The notes under the pieces: model-generated
What the model was told of the DNA's origin: nothing
Database searches by the model: none
The model's input: the letters and a program-made list of their open reading frames with translations, nothing else
Program-made: the position numbers and the translations under genes
In this document: positions 52,997 through 62,545 of the stretch, piece after piece
Layout of the letters: the number at the start of each line of letters is the position of its first letter
Numbering within the stretch: the first letter of the stretch is position 1
Source: a bacterium
GTDB lineage: Bacteria > Desulfobacterota > Desulfobulbia > Desulfobulbales > Desulfobulbaceae
NCBI GenBank assembly: GCA_030538155.1
Contig: JAUNUN010000002.1
Coordinates: 55,040-119,039, forward strand
DNA length: 64,000 nt
Direction: 5' to 3'

Positions 52997-53885
52997 GCAG
53001 GGCCTGTTCCAGTTCGGGGTAGGAGAAGACAAAACCATTTTCCTCAAGGGCCCGCGGCAAGACCTTCTGTCCCTGCAGGAGCGACTCGCCGAATTCGCCC
53101 AGACCAAGCTTCATGAGCGGTGCAGGCGCGGGAAAAAAGGCGGGCCGGCTGAGCTGGGCTGCAAGGGCCTTGGCAAATTCAATCTGCCTGACCGCGCCAG
53201 GCGTGGTGAAGTTGAAGGGGCCCCGGCACTGGTCGCAGTTGAGGAGAAACTGGGCCGCCGCAACCAGATCCTTGAGATGAATCCAGGGGAACCACTGTCT
53301 GCCGCTGCCGATGGGCCCACCTAAACCCAGCTGAAAAGGCAACTTCATGGTTTGCAGTGCACCGCCGCTTTTGCCCATCACCACGGCAAAACGCATGATA
53401 ACCACGCGCGCGCCCTTGTCTTCGGCCCGCCTGGCCTCGGCCTCCCACTCGCGGCACACCCGGGCAAGAAAATCGTTGCCGCTGGGATGCGCCTCTGTTT
53501 GCTCCTCTTCTCCGCCATTGCCATAGTAGCCGGCAGCCGAGGTGCTGAGCAGCACCATGCTGCTCCCCTGTGGTATGGCATCCACCAGGTTTCTGGTGGT
53601 TTTGATGCGGGTGTCGAGAATCGCCTCTTTGGCGGACTTTGTCCACAGGGTAAAAACCGATTTCCCGGCCAGATTGATCAGGCCATCCTGACCGGCAACC
53701 GCATCCTGCCAGGGCCCGGGCCTGGTGGTATCGGCCGCGATACAGTTCAGGCCCGCCTGAGCTGCGTGGCGACTGCAACTCTTCTCGCTGCTGCCGATGA
53801 TAGTGACCTTATGCCCCTGATCAAGCAAAGCCTGACTCATGGCGCTGCCGACAAAACCGGTTCCTCCGGTGATAAGTATGTTCAT
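52977..53885 (-). CDS. TIGR01777-family NAD-dependent epimerase/dehydratase (YfcH-like)
   Basis: The 302-aa short-chain-type epimerase begins MNILITGGTGFVGSAMSQALLDQGH (NAD-binding GxxGxxG). LINLAGKSVFTLWTKSAKEAILDTRIKTTRNLV near 72, LLSTSAAGYYGNGGEE near 112 and SGRQWFPWIHLKDLVAAAQFLL near 200 follow, all in the order of YfcH-like proteins. It lies immediately upstream of, and overlaps, a paralogue fused to SRPBCC, so the two probably act together. The substrate of this family is unknown. Confidence 0.9.
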   Translation of the reverse strand: MNILITGGTGFVGSAMSQALLDQGHKVTIIGSSEKSCSRHAAQAGLNCIAADTTRPGPWQDAVAGQDGLINLAGKSVFTLWTKSAKEAILDTRIKTTRNLVDAIPQGSSMVLLSTSAAGYYGNGGEEEQTEAHPSGNDFLARVCREWEAEARRAEDKGARVVIMRFAVVMGKSGGALQTMKLPFQLGLGGPIGSGRQWFPWIHLKDLVAAAQFLLNCDQCRGPFNFTTPGAVRQIEFAKALAAQLSRPAFFPAPAPLMKLGLGEFGESLLQGQKVLPRALEENGFVFSYPELEQALRDLVHK

Positions 53886-53913
53886 GCTTTCCTCCCTGGC
53901 CCTTGGCCGGTGT

Positions 53914-53948
53914 GGGTATGCTTAGGATTTCTTAGGATTTGCATACCC
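53914..53948 (-). promoter_or_regulatory. Hairpin with a tandem repeat in its loop, upstream of the epimerase pair
   Basis: GGGTATGC (53914-53921) and GCATACCC (53941-53948) form a perfect 8-bp stem. The 19-base loop is a direct repeat of TTAGGATTT, with one spacer base. It lies about 30 bp before the epimerase start, a suitable place for an operator. Confidence 0.45.
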
Positions 53949-54251
53949 TAGTGAGGATGTACCATTAAATAAAGACTTGGGTGGAGAAATAAGCCTTTAA
54001 ACGTAGCGGGCGGCCGTCTTAGGCGGCCAGGCCTGTCATACTGCCTTATCAGTGCCGGAGAGCTTCACAGAGGCTTTCCACTCTTACCGCAGCCTGCCCT
54101 CTTCTCATTTCAAGAGCCGCGCTTGGCGTGTCTAAAAATGAGGATCCGGCTCGTCATTGTCTCCGGAAAAATGTGATAATATTCAATATTTTCCTTTTCC
54201 TGCCGGTCTCTTCTCTTTATATTGCCAAACTTTGCTCATCAAGCAACCATA

Positions 54252-54344
54252 GAGCTAACCGGTGTCCGACGCTGTAAATGGATGAATTAGTGAAATTATG
54301 TGAGGCAATGACCCCATCTTGTCTGCTGCACCGTTTTCAAGCTC
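54252..54344 (+). ncRNA. Candidate structured leader RNA upstream of nhaA
   Basis: GAGCT (54252-54256) pairs with AGCTC (54340-54344), and inside it CGGTG (54260-54264) pairs with CACCG (54329-54333), enclosing about 64 bases that include the purine-rich stretch GTGAGGCAATGACCCC. It ends about 100 bp before the nhaA start. Leaders of nhaA genes in proteobacteria include cation-sensing nhaA RNA motifs; whether this is one was not checked. The rest of the 560-bp intergenic region 53886-54445 shows no supported gene. Confidence 0.4.
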
Positions 54345-54445
54345 CCAAGACGAAATCCCGGTTCCGGCAAATTACCTTTTTGGCGATTTTTTAAATAAAC
54401 GATTCTCACCCGGCAGGATCATCAACCAAAAATCACTACTCAATC

Positions 54446-55747
54446 ATGAGAAACTTACTCGATCGCTTTCTTCATTCACAAACCACCGGCGCAATTGTGT
54501 TGCTTGCTGCAGCCTGCCTTGCCATTTTCTGGGCCAACTCGCCTTGGTCGGATCTGTACTTCAACATCAGCAAGCTGCAACTAGGCCTCTATATTGATGA
54601 CGATCCGTATTTCCTTTCACTTGAACACTGGATCAAAGATGGGCTCATGGTCATCTTTTTTTTCGTGGTCGGGCTGGAAATCAAGCGTGAGGTGCTGGTC
54701 GGCGAACTGGCCGATCCACGCAAGGCCCTGCTGCCGATTGCTGCGGCCTGTGGCGGTGCAGCGGTTCCGGCCATTATCTACGCCTTCTTCAATTTTTCTG
54801 CCGGCGAGACCGGCCGGGGCTGGGGCATTCCCATGGCCACGGATATTGCCTTTGCCCTGGGGGTTTTGGCTTTGTTCGGCAAACGGGTCCCCTTGGGTCT
54901 CAAGGTTTTTCTGACGGCCTTGGCCATTGTTGACGACCTCCTTGCGGTTTTGGTCATCGCCTTTTTTTACTCTGCCCAGATCAATTCCATGGCTCTTGTT
55001 ACAGCAACCGTGCTTCTTGCCATGCTTGCCTGGGCGGTTAGAAACAGGGTGCATTCTACGGGAGTACACCTACCGCTCGTTATAGGCATTTGGCTTTGTA
55101 TCCTGCTGTCCGGTATCCATGCCACTATTGCGGGCATCCTTACAGCTCTGGTCTACCCTGTGAAGGCATCTATAAAACCTGAAGTGTTCTTCGATACCGT
55201 TAAAAACAGGGTCAGACAACTGGAAGGCTCGCACCTCACCCAGCACAGCATGATTGATGACAGACAGCAGTTTCGCGCCATCAACACCATCTATCTCACC
55301 ACCCGGGACATGATCCCCGCGGGTATTGTTTTTGAAGAAAATTTGCATAGCATCCAAGCTTATCTTGTACTGCCGCTCTTTGCCCTTTTTTCAGCAGGAG
55401 TTGCAATCGATGCCTCCGTTCTGAACAACCTGCCGGATTCCGTCAGCCTAGGCGTGTTCCTGGGCCTGGTTGTCGGTAAACCCATCGGCATCATGCTCAC
55501 TAGCCTGCTGGTAGTGAAAACCGGGCTGGCAAGGCTTGGCAGGGGTATCACCTGGCCGCTCCTCTTTGCCTGCTCTATTCTGGCGGGTATCGGCTTTACC
55601 ATGTCCATTTTTATTGCCGAGCTGGCCTTTATTGATCCACTCCTGATCAAAGAGGCAAAATTGTCCATTTTTGCCGCCTCGATCAGCGCCGCGACTTTAG
55701 GCTCCATCATCCTCAACAAATTCCTGCCCAAACAGGTGAAGTCCTAA
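54446..55747 (+). CDS. nhaA: Na+/H+ antiporter NhaA
   Basis: The 433-aa antiporter has about twelve spans. The N-terminus FLHSQTTGAIVLLAAACLAIFWAN and LEHWIKDGLMVIFFFVVGLEIKREVLVGEL match NhaA. The ion-binding aspartates are in LTALAIVDDLLAVLVIAFFYS near 160 (the DD pair), preceded by MATDIAFALGVL. The C-terminal FSAGVAIDASVL and GLVVGKPIGIM segments complete the fold. It exchanges internal Na+ for external protons. It is longer than E. coli NhaA (388 aa), with an extra loop near 240-290. Confidence 0.95.
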   Translation: MRNLLDRFLHSQTTGAIVLLAAACLAIFWANSPWSDLYFNISKLQLGLYIDDDPYFLSLEHWIKDGLMVIFFFVVGLEIKREVLVGELADPRKALLPIAAACGGAAVPAIIYAFFNFSAGETGRGWGIPMATDIAFALGVLALFGKRVPLGLKVFLTALAIVDDLLAVLVIAFFYSAQINSMALVTATVLLAMLAWAVRNRVHSTGVHLPLVIGIWLCILLSGIHATIAGILTALVYPVKASIKPEVFFDTVKNRVRQLEGSHLTQHSMIDDRQQFRAINTIYLTTRDMIPAGIVFEENLHSIQAYLVLPLFALFSAGVAIDASVLNNLPDSVSLGVFLGLVVGKPIGIMLTSLLVVKTGLARLGRGITWPLLFACSILAGIGFTMSIFIAELAFIDPLLIKEAKLSIFAASISAATLGSIILNKFLPKQVKS

Positions 55748-55833
55748 GAAAGATCCGGCCGACAAGACGGCACGGAAGCAGCGCCCTTCTTGCACAAAAA
55801 TGAAATCTGACGACTAGGCACAACAGCGTGTAC

Positions 55834-55881
55834 TTGCAGCACCGCCTGAGCGGGCTTGCGTCCGCTGGGCGCAGCCTGCAA
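55834..55881. promoter_or_regulatory. Long nested stem between nhaA and the MFS gene
   Basis: TTGCAG (55834-55839) pairs with CTGCAA (55876-55881). Inside it CGCC pairs with GGCG, and an apical AGCGG/CCGCT stem follows. It may terminate nhaA transcription or mark a former repeat. No T run follows. Confidence 0.45.
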
Positions 55882-55930
55882 AAGCGTCGTAAATCCCGCC
55901 GGAAAAGCAAAAAGAAAGGAGCTTTGTGCA

Positions 55931-55959
55931 TTGACAGTGATTTTTATCTCCTTTATACT
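55931..55959 (+). promoter_or_regulatory. Strong sigma-70-type promoter of the MFS gene
   Basis: TTGACA (55931-55936) and TATACT (55954-55959) are separated by exactly 17 bases, about 150 bp before the carrier gene. This is the clearest promoter in the window. Confidence 0.7.
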
Positions 55960-56106
55960 CACGCGCAATTCCGGTAGCACTCTTCATGTGCGCAGTTCAG
56001 GCGCATACACACACATATCATACAAGGAGGTGGATGAAACCATTCAGGCTTACGTAGAGTAAAATCTGCAAGCAGTTCAACTCAACTTATTGAAGGGGGA
56101 GTGTAC

Positions 56107-57450
56107 ATGGCTCAAACGGGAACAACCTATCCACGATGGATTCCACTACTCGGCGGACTCCTAGGCAGCACCACTTGCGGTTTACTTCTGTACGCGTTCA
56201 GTGTTTTCATCAGACCTCTTCAGGCGCAATTTGGCTGGACAGTGCCCCAGGTTGCCCTGGCCTATGCCCTTATCTGCCTCATCTTCGGCCTAGTCACCTT
56301 CCCGGCCGGCCGTATGAGCGACAAGTATGGTCCCAGGATCATCGTTCTCATCGGCAGCCTGCTGATGGCTTTTGGTTTCTTCATGGTGTCCACTATCAAG
56401 CCGCCGACTCCCGAAGCATTGGCTGCTGGTGAACAAGCTACCTCCCAATTGTACCTGCTCTACCTGTACTACGGTGTAATCTGTGGTCTTGGTGGCGGCA
56501 TGGTGTATCTGCCACCCATTTCCACCGCCCCAAAATGGTGGCCTGACCGCAGGGCACTGGCAACCGGCTTTACCGTTGTCGGCCTCGGCCTTGGCTCCTT
56601 CATCATGGCCCCGCTGGCCACCAAAATGATCGCCCATTACGGCTCCGCTCTGCCGGTATTCAAATATGTCGGTATTGCCATGGGTATCATGGGTGTGGCT
56701 GCAGCCCTGTGCCTCAGCCTGCCCCCTGCCGGTTACAAACCCGCCGGCTGGAATCCTCCCGCTCCCGCGGGTGGCGGTGTTGCCAAGGCATACCGGGACT
56801 ACACCTATGAGGAAACCAAGAAAACCCCTCAGTTCTGGCTCCTGTGGCTGGCCTATTTCTGCGGTTCTTTTGCAGGCCTCATGGTTATCGGCCTCATTGC
56901 CAAGCACGGCATTGATGCCATGAGCATCGCATATCGGGCTAAGGAAGGCCTGGATGCAGCGGCAACCATTCCCAAACCAGCGGCCGACCAAATTGCCATG
57001 GCCGCAGCCGGTGCGCCTGCGACACTGGCGATCTTCAACGCACTGGTTCGCATCATGATCGGCCCCCTGGCTGATAAAATCGGCACTAAGAAGATTTTTG
57101 TGGTGCTCTTTTCCCTGCAGGTCATTGCCATGCTGATGCTATTCCCCGCAGGCAAAACCGCAGCCATGTTGGCGGCCGTGGCCGGTCTGATCGGCTGGAA
57201 CTATGGCGCCATGTTCACCCTGTTCCCGGCTACCACGCTGCAGTACTATGGGCCGAGCGCGCAGGGTTCGAACTACGGTCTGCTCTTCACCGCTTGGGGT
57301 GTGGCCGGGTTCTTTGGTCCGTATCTCGGCGGCAAACTGCAGGCTATGACCAATTCATTTTTCATGCCTTTTATTGTTTCGGCAGTTCTCTTGGCTGTCG
57401 CAGTGGTTATCTTGGCCACGTTGAAGGCTCCGGAAAAGAAAACAGTCTGA
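56107..57450 (+). CDS. MFS transporter, oxalate/formate antiporter-like (OFA) family
   Basis: The 447-aa carrier has twelve spans. Features of the OFA family: [45 protein letters not shown] at the N-terminus, [23 protein letters not shown] (motif A), and [39 protein letters not shown] near 140. The middle loop is followed by a second half with [17 protein letters not shown] and [19 protein letters not shown] near 375. Substrates are small carboxylates such as formate, oxalate or lactate. GGGGGAG lies 6 bases before ATG 56107. Confidence 0.88.
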   Translation: MAQTGTTYPRWIPLLGGLLGSTTCGLLLYAFSVFIRPLQAQFGWTVPQVALAYALICLIFGLVTFPAGRMSDKYGPRIIVLIGSLLMAFGFFMVSTIKPPTPEALAAGEQATSQLYLLYLYYGVICGLGGGMVYLPPISTAPKWWPDRRALATGFTVVGLGLGSFIMAPLATKMIAHYGSALPVFKYVGIAMGIMGVAAALCLSLPPAGYKPAGWNPPAPAGGGVAKAYRDYTYEETKKTPQFWLLWLAYFCGSFAGLMVIGLIAKHGIDAMSIAYRAKEGLDAAATIPKPAADQIAMAAAGAPATLAIFNALVRIMIGPLADKIGTKKIFVVLFSLQVIAMLMLFPAGKTAAMLAAVAGLIGWNYGAMFTLFPATTLQYYGPSAQGSNYGLLFTAWGVAGFFGPYLGGKLQAMTNSFFMPFIVSAVLLAVAVVILATLKAPEKKTV

Positions 57451-57475
57451 TTATTGAATTCCATCCGCTTCTTTA

Positions 57476-57506
57476 AGGGCACCTCTTCATGAGGTGCCCT
57501 TTTTTT
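57476..57506 (+). terminator. Intrinsic terminator after the MFS gene
   Basis: AGGGCACCTC (57476-57485) and GAGGTGCCCT (57491-57500) form a perfect 10-bp stem around TTCAT, followed by TTTTTT. It lies 25 bp after the stop. Confidence 0.92.
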
Positions 57507-57735
57507 CGCGGATTTGTTTTCCTTGAATTTGTATGACCAAGAGTGTCGAATTTACCACATGAGGCCAGCATACATCCCGGAACATATCTGAACTTTTTAC
57601 TGCAGAGACACAGAAGCGCTTTGAGGCGGAATTCGGACTGCGGCAGTAAAAACAGTGTCTGAGAATTATTTGATCATTTTTGCACCGCACCAATGTACAG
57701 GAACAAATGTGCAATAACCATTACATAGGAAACAA

Positions 57736-58548
57736 ATGAGTGCATTTGAAGTTTTCCAGGCCATTATCCTGGGTCTGGTTGAAGGTCTGACTGAATTTCT
57801 GCCGATATCCAGCACCGGCCATCTTATTATTGCGGGTGATCTGCTCAAATATACTGGGGATCAGGCCAAAACCTTTTCCATCGTCATTCAGCTCGGGGCC
57901 ATCCTCGCAGTCTGCTGGCATTACCGGGATCGTTTGCGTGCCATCCTGGCCACCCTCTTGGCAAGCCGAACCAGCCAGCGTCTTGTTTTTCACCTCTTTC
58001 TGGCTATTTGCCCGTCCGCCCTGCTCGGCCTTGCCCTGCACAGCCTTATCAAGAAACATCTTTTCACCCCCTTCACCGTGGCCATTGCCCTCATTGCAGG
58101 TGGTTTTATCATCCTGCTGGTTGAGCGCAAGGAGCGAAGCGCTCGTGTGACCAGCATGGAGGAGTTGACCTGGATCGATGCGCTCAAACTCGGCTTTGCC
58201 CAGGCCGTTTCCCTCATACCCGGAGTCTCCCGCTCCGGTGCCACTATTATTGGTGGTTTGCTCTTTGGGCTTTCCCGGCATGCAGCCACCGAATTTTCTT
58301 TTTTCCTCGCCATTCCAACCATGTTTCTGGCCACAGGTTATGACCTGTTCAGTTCCTGGGACACCCTGTCGAGCCACGATCTCCCCTTCTTTCTGATCGG
58401 CTTTGTCGTTGCTTTCGCCAGCGCGCTTGTGGCAATACGCGGCCTGTTGTGGTATGTAGCGCACCATGATTTTCGTGCTTTCGCCTATTACAGGATCGTT
58501 TTCGGGCTTATTGTTCTTGGTTATTTCCTCCTCATTGCACAGTCATGA
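57736..58548 (+). CDS. uppP: Undecaprenyl-diphosphatase
   Basis: The 270-aa integral membrane enzyme of the BacA/UppP family recycles undecaprenyl diphosphate to the lipid carrier for peptidoglycan. The catalytic motif is IILGLVEGLTEFLPISSTGHLI near residue 10, and the second is SLIPGVSRSGATIIGGLLFGLSR near 165 with Arg and Ser. About eight spans are seen. It overlaps the following dedA gene by four bases (ATGA), which suggests a joint function in lipid-carrier turnover. Confidence 0.95.
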   Translation: MSAFEVFQAIILGLVEGLTEFLPISSTGHLIIAGDLLKYTGDQAKTFSIVIQLGAILAVCWHYRDRLRAILATLLASRTSQRLVFHLFLAICPSALLGLALHSLIKKHLFTPFTVAIALIAGGFIILLVERKERSARVTSMEELTWIDALKLGFAQAVSLIPGVSRSGATIIGGLLFGLSRHAATEFSFFLAIPTMFLATGYDLFSSWDTLSSHDLPFFLIGFVVAFASALVAIRGLLWYVAHHDFRAFAYYRIVFGLIVLGYFLLIAQS

Positions 58549-59168
58549 TTACAGAGTACATCAGCCAGATCGCCATTTACATCCTTGAGAAAACCACCTA
58601 TTTCGGGGCTTTTTTCCTCATGATGCTGGAAAGCATGATTGCCCCTGTTCCAAGCGAGGCGGTCATGCCCTTTGTTGGTTTTCTGGTGGCAGACGGCAGT
58701 TGGAGCCTTGGCCTGGCCCTGTTCGCTACCAGCATGGGTTCCTTAGTGGGCTCCCTGCTCTCTTACTGGATGGGCTACTACGGCGGCAAGCCGCTGGTCT
58801 TGAAGGTGGGCAAATACCTGCTCCTCAACCCACGGGATCTGGAGCGCACAGAGCGCTACTTCAACCGCAAACAGGGTCTGATAACCGTTTTCGTTGCCCG
58901 TTTTATTCCGGTGGTTCGTCATCTTATTTCCATACCCGCCGGAACCGGCAAGATGCCGCTCATACCATTTTTACTGGTATCCACTGTTGGCGCGACCATG
59001 TGGAACGGCTTTTTGCTCTACTGCGGCATGCAGTTGCGCAGCCGCTGGACCATGGTGCAGCACTATTCCCATCAGCTTGATATCCTGATTGTTCTCCTCT
59101 GCATCGCGGTGCTGGTCTGGTTTTTTACCATGCGCTGGCAGCGTAAGCAGGCAAGCAAAGGCGAATAA
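58545..59168 (+). CDS. DedA-family membrane protein
   Basis: The 207-aa protein has the DedA layout: LMMLESMIAPVPSEAVMPFVGFLV near residue 25, a GSLVGSLLSYWMGYYGGKPLVLKVG segment with the conserved Gly-Tyr-Gly, and the arginine motif VARFIPVVRHLISIPAGTGKMPLIPFL near 105. DedA proteins support lipid flipping, including undecaprenyl phosphate recycling, which fits its four-base overlap with uppP. The C-terminus is one span plus a basic tail. Confidence 0.92.
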   Translation: MITEYISQIAIYILEKTTYFGAFFLMMLESMIAPVPSEAVMPFVGFLVADGSWSLGLALFATSMGSLVGSLLSYWMGYYGGKPLVLKVGKYLLLNPRDLERTERYFNRKQGLITVFVARFIPVVRHLISIPAGTGKMPLIPFLLVSTVGATMWNGFLLYCGMQLRSRWTMVQHYSHQLDILIVLLCIAVLVWFFTMRWQRKQASKGE

Positions 59169-59347
59169 CTTCCGTAAGAAAGTCTTCTGCAGCACCATAC
59201 CTGCTGCAGATTCGCCCGGCAGGCAGGCACGGACCCTTGCAAGAATCTTGAGCACATTTTACTTTTTCAATGTATATCGCCTAGATGGGAAGATGAGTCG
59301 CTCCATCCTGATTATGCGTCGCAACTGCCGAAGGAGACAGCCTGCAC

Positions 59348-59596
59348 ATGGCTAAGAAAACATTTGAGAACGCCCTGGCCAGGCTTGAGCAGGTTACGGC
59401 GGAACTGGAAGCCGGCGATTTAACCCTGGAAAAGAGTCTGGCCAAGTTCAGCGAAGGCATAGAACTGGCCAGGTACTGCAACGCCACCCTTGAAGAAGCG
59501 CGCGGGCGGGTTGAGTTACTGACAGGCAAAAACGGTACCTTAAGCGCTGCGCCCTTTGTCGGAGAGGAAGATGGAGATCAAGACCTATCTGAATGA
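59348..59596 (+). CDS. xseB: Exodeoxyribonuclease VII small subunit
   Basis: The 82-aa helical protein has the XseB core: TFENALARLEQVTAELEAGDLTLEKSLAKFSEGIELARYCNATLEEARGRVELL. It pairs with XseA, the large subunit, which is not in the window, to degrade single-stranded DNA. It overlaps ispA by 26 bases in another frame, giving the classical xseB-ispA-dxs order of proteobacteria. Confidence 0.93.
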   Translation: MAKKTFENALARLEQVTAELEAGDLTLEKSLAKFSEGIELARYCNATLEEARGRVELLTGKNGTLSAAPFVGEEDGDQDLSE

Positions 59597-60467
59597 ACAG
59601 CGGGAATTGGTTGAACAGGAACTGGCGAGCCTCATGCCGGCAGCCAAGGGACCGTTTGCACGTCACATTGAAGCCATGCGCTACAGCCTGTTTTCGGGCG
59701 GGAAACGGCTGCGCCCCATTCTTTGCCTGGCTGCGGCCGATGCGATCTCCGGCAGCGTCGAATCGCGCCGCAATGCCCTGCCGGTTGCCTGCGCCATTGA
59801 ATATATTCACACCTACTCCCTCATCCATGATGATTTGCCCGCCATGGACAACGACGATCTCCGGCGCGGCAAACCCACCAATCACACGGTCTACGGCGAT
59901 GCGGCAGCCATTCTTGCTGGGGACGGCTTACTCACCTATGCCTTTGAGCTTTTGAGCAGCGCCTCGACCGCCACCCTGGATGACCGTGCACGTCTCCGCA
60001 TTATTCAGGTGATCGCCCGGGCTGCAGGCTCGCAGGGCATGGTGGGCGGTCAGTCGCTTGATATGATCTATGAAGGCAAACAGGCAGGCTACGAGGTGTT
60101 GCACACCATCCATCAGAGCAAGACCGGCGCCTTGATCACCGCCTCTATCGAGGCAGGAGCCATTGCAGCCGCAGGAGATGAGGCCCAGGTCTCCAGTCTG
60201 CACACCTACGGCGAACAGGTGGGCCTGGCCTTTCAGATCATTGACGACCTGCTTGACCTGGAATCCAGCATTGAAGAACTCGGCAAGGCGGTCGGCAAGG
60301 ACGTCGAGGCTCACAAACTCACCTTCCCAGCCCTATTCGGGGTGGAAACCTCGCGCATCATGGCCCAGGACGCTGTAAGCGCGGCCCTGAAGGCGCTGCA
60401 GGGCTTTGACGAGAAGGCGAATCATCTGCGCGCCCTGGCCCGCTATATTGTCGAACGGAAAAAGTAA
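59571..60467 (+). CDS. ispA: Polyprenyl (farnesyl) diphosphate synthase
   Basis: The 298-aa prenyltransferase condenses isopentenyl and allylic diphosphates. The first aspartate-rich motif is IHDDLPAMDNDDLRRGKPTNH near residue 85 and the second FQIIDDLLDLES near 224; FSGGKRLRPILCLAAA near 37 and GMVGGQSLDM near 155 also match. ATG 59571 (MEIKTYLNEQ) overlaps xseB. The product length fits FPP or GPP synthase. It lies between xseB and dxs. Confidence 0.94.
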   Translation: MEIKTYLNEQRELVEQELASLMPAAKGPFARHIEAMRYSLFSGGKRLRPILCLAAADAISGSVESRRNALPVACAIEYIHTYSLIHDDLPAMDNDDLRRGKPTNHTVYGDAAAILAGDGLLTYAFELLSSASTATLDDRARLRIIQVIARAAGSQGMVGGQSLDMIYEGKQAGYEVLHTIHQSKTGALITASIEAGAIAAAGDEAQVSSLHTYGEQVGLAFQIIDDLLDLESSIEELGKAVGKDVEAHKLTFPALFGVETSRIMAQDAVSAALKALQGFDEKANHLRALARYIVERKK

Positions 60468-60469
60468 CT

Positions 60470-62386
60470 ATGCTGCTTGTGGACAAGGAACCGCTGGTGC
60501 GCAAAAAACTGCTGGCGAGCATCCACTCACCCCAAGATCTGCGCGGCCTGGATCCGGCCGACCTGGAAGATCTGGCAGCGGAACTGCGCGAGACCATTAT
60601 CAGTACGGTTGCCCAGACAGGCGGCCATCTGGCCCCCAGTCTGGGTGTAGTTGAACTGACCCTAGCCTTGCACTATGTCTTCGACACCCCAAAGGACAAG
60701 CTCATCTGGGATGTGGGCCATCAGGCCTATGCCCACAAGCTGCTAACCGGCCGCCGGGAGCAGTTTCACACCCTCAGGCAACATGGTGGTTTGAGCGGCT
60801 TTCCCAAGCGTGCGGAGAGCGAGTACGACACCATTGAAACCGGGCACAGTTCCACCTCCATCTCCTTTGGCCTAGGCTTGGCAGCGGCAAAACGCATCCG
60901 GAAAAAGCCGGGCAAGGTGGTGGCAGTGATCGGCGACGGCTCCATGACTGCGGGCCTGGCCTTTGAAGGGCTGAATCACGCCGGTGATCTGGATGAAGAC
61001 CTCATCGTCATCCTTAACGACAATGAGATGTCCATCTCCGAAAATGTAGGCGCGCTCTCCAGTTTTATGAGCCGCAAGCTGACCGGCAAGACCATCCGCC
61101 GCCTGCGCGACCACATTGAAGAACGTCTGCTCGCCCTGTCTACGGTAGGCGAGAATATCCTCAATCTGCTCCGGAAGAGCGAGGAAAGCATGAAGGCGTT
61201 TTTTACGCCGGGCATGCTCTTTGAGGCCTTCAAGTTCAAGTATGTGGGCCCTATCCCCGGCCACGAACTGGAAGACCTCATCGCCACCCTGAGCAATGTG
61301 CGTGACCATAACCACGGGCCAGTCCTGGTGCATGTGATCACCACCAAGGGCAAAGGCTACGTCCATGCCGAGCGCAATCCCGGCAGCTACCACGGGGTTG
61401 GCCCCTTTGATATCGCAAGCGGCAAAGCCAAGCCATCCCGGCCCGCGCCACCATCCTATACCAAAATCTTTGGCGAAACCCTGTGCCGCATCGCCAGTGA
61501 AGATGCCCGCGTAGTGGGCATCACCGCGGCTATGCCCGATGGCACCGGCCTGTCCTCCTTTTGCACCTCCCATTGCCATCGTTTTTTTGATGTGGGCATT
61601 GCCGAGCAGCACGGCCTGACCTTTGCCGCAGGTCTTGCCCTGGAAGGTATGCGGCCTTGTTTTGCCGTGTACTCTTCTTTCATGCAGCGGGCCCTGGATC
61701 AGCTCATCCACGATGTCTGCCTACCGAATCTGCCCGTGACCATTGCGCTTGACCGCAGCGGGGTGGTCGGCGCGGACGGCCCCACCCATCACGGTGTCTT
61801 TGATCTGGCATTTCTGCGTTCTGTGCCGAACCTGACCATCATGATGCCCAAGGATGAAAACGAATTGCGGCACATGCTCTACACGGCCTTGAATCTGGGC
61901 AGCCCGGCAGTCCTGCGCTACCCGCGCGGCAGCGGCGAGGGCGTCGCCCTTGATGAGGATCTCCACATTCTGCCTCCCGGTACGGCTGAGCTCCTGCGCG
62001 AGGGCACGGATATCCTCCTGATTCCGGCGGGCAATCGCGTCTACCCAGCCCTGCATGCGGCCGAACTTTTGGCCGAACAGGGTATCAGTGCGGCAGTGAT
62101 CAACCCACGTTTTCTCAAACCCCTGGATGCGTCCCTGATCTGTACCTGGGCCTGCAAAACCGGGGCCGTGCTGACGGTGGAAGACGGCACTGCCCTGGGC
62201 GGCTTCGGCAGTGCCGTTCTGCAGCTTCTGCAGGAACATGAGATATATGTGCCGGTCAAAACGCTTGGCTATGGCGATGCCTTTATTGACCAGGGGCCGC
62301 AGCAGGTGCTGTGGCAAGAGGCCGGTTTGGATAGTGCGGGCATTGTCGGCAGTGCAGTCAGTTTACTGCGCAAAAAGGTGGGATAA
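60470..62386 (+). CDS. dxs: 1-deoxy-D-xylulose-5-phosphate synthase
   Basis: The 638-aa TPP enzyme makes DXP from pyruvate and glyceraldehyde 3-phosphate, the first step of the MEP pathway. Motifs: GGHLAPSLGVVELTLALHYVFDTP near residue 50, IWDVGHQAYAHKLLTGRR, the TPP site VAVIGDGSMTAGLAFEGLN near 150, VHVITTKGKGYVHAE near 285, FDVGIAEQHGLTFAAGLALEG near 365, and RSGVVGADGPTHHGVFD near 425. It starts 2 bp after ispA, and the length is normal. The first ATG 60470 was kept, although no strong ribosome binding site is seen. Confidence 0.95.
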   Translation: MLLVDKEPLVRKKLLASIHSPQDLRGLDPADLEDLAAELRETIISTVAQTGGHLAPSLGVVELTLALHYVFDTPKDKLIWDVGHQAYAHKLLTGRREQFHTLRQHGGLSGFPKRAESEYDTIETGHSSTSISFGLGLAAAKRIRKKPGKVVAVIGDGSMTAGLAFEGLNHAGDLDEDLIVILNDNEMSISENVGALSSFMSRKLTGKTIRRLRDHIEERLLALSTVGENILNLLRKSEESMKAFFTPGMLFEAFKFKYVGPIPGHELEDLIATLSNVRDHNHGPVLVHVITTKGKGYVHAERNPGSYHGVGPFDIASGKAKPSRPAPPSYTKIFGETLCRIASEDARVVGITAAMPDGTGLSSFCTSHCHRFFDVGIAEQHGLTFAAGLALEGMRPCFAVYSSFMQRALDQLIHDVCLPNLPVTIALDRSGVVGADGPTHHGVFDLAFLRSVPNLTIMMPKDENELRHMLYTALNLGSPAVLRYPRGSGEGVALDEDLHILPPGTAELLREGTDILLIPAGNRVYPALHAAELLAEQGISAAVINPRFLKPLDASLICTWACKTGAVLTVEDGTALGGFGSAVLQLLQEHEIYVPVKTLGYGDAFIDQGPQQVLWQEAGLDSAGIVGSAVSLLRKKVG

Positions 62387-62545
62387 TTACTGCCATCAGC
62401 CAGCAGGGCCTGAATTTTTAGAATAATGCGCAATTCCTGCAGAAGTGCATTTTTTGCTGGACAGTTGCCGGAAGTGCAGTGCATAGTTTAATCGTATGTT
62501 CCGAGGATTACTTATCATTTCTACGAATTTACCTGAATTTTTGCC

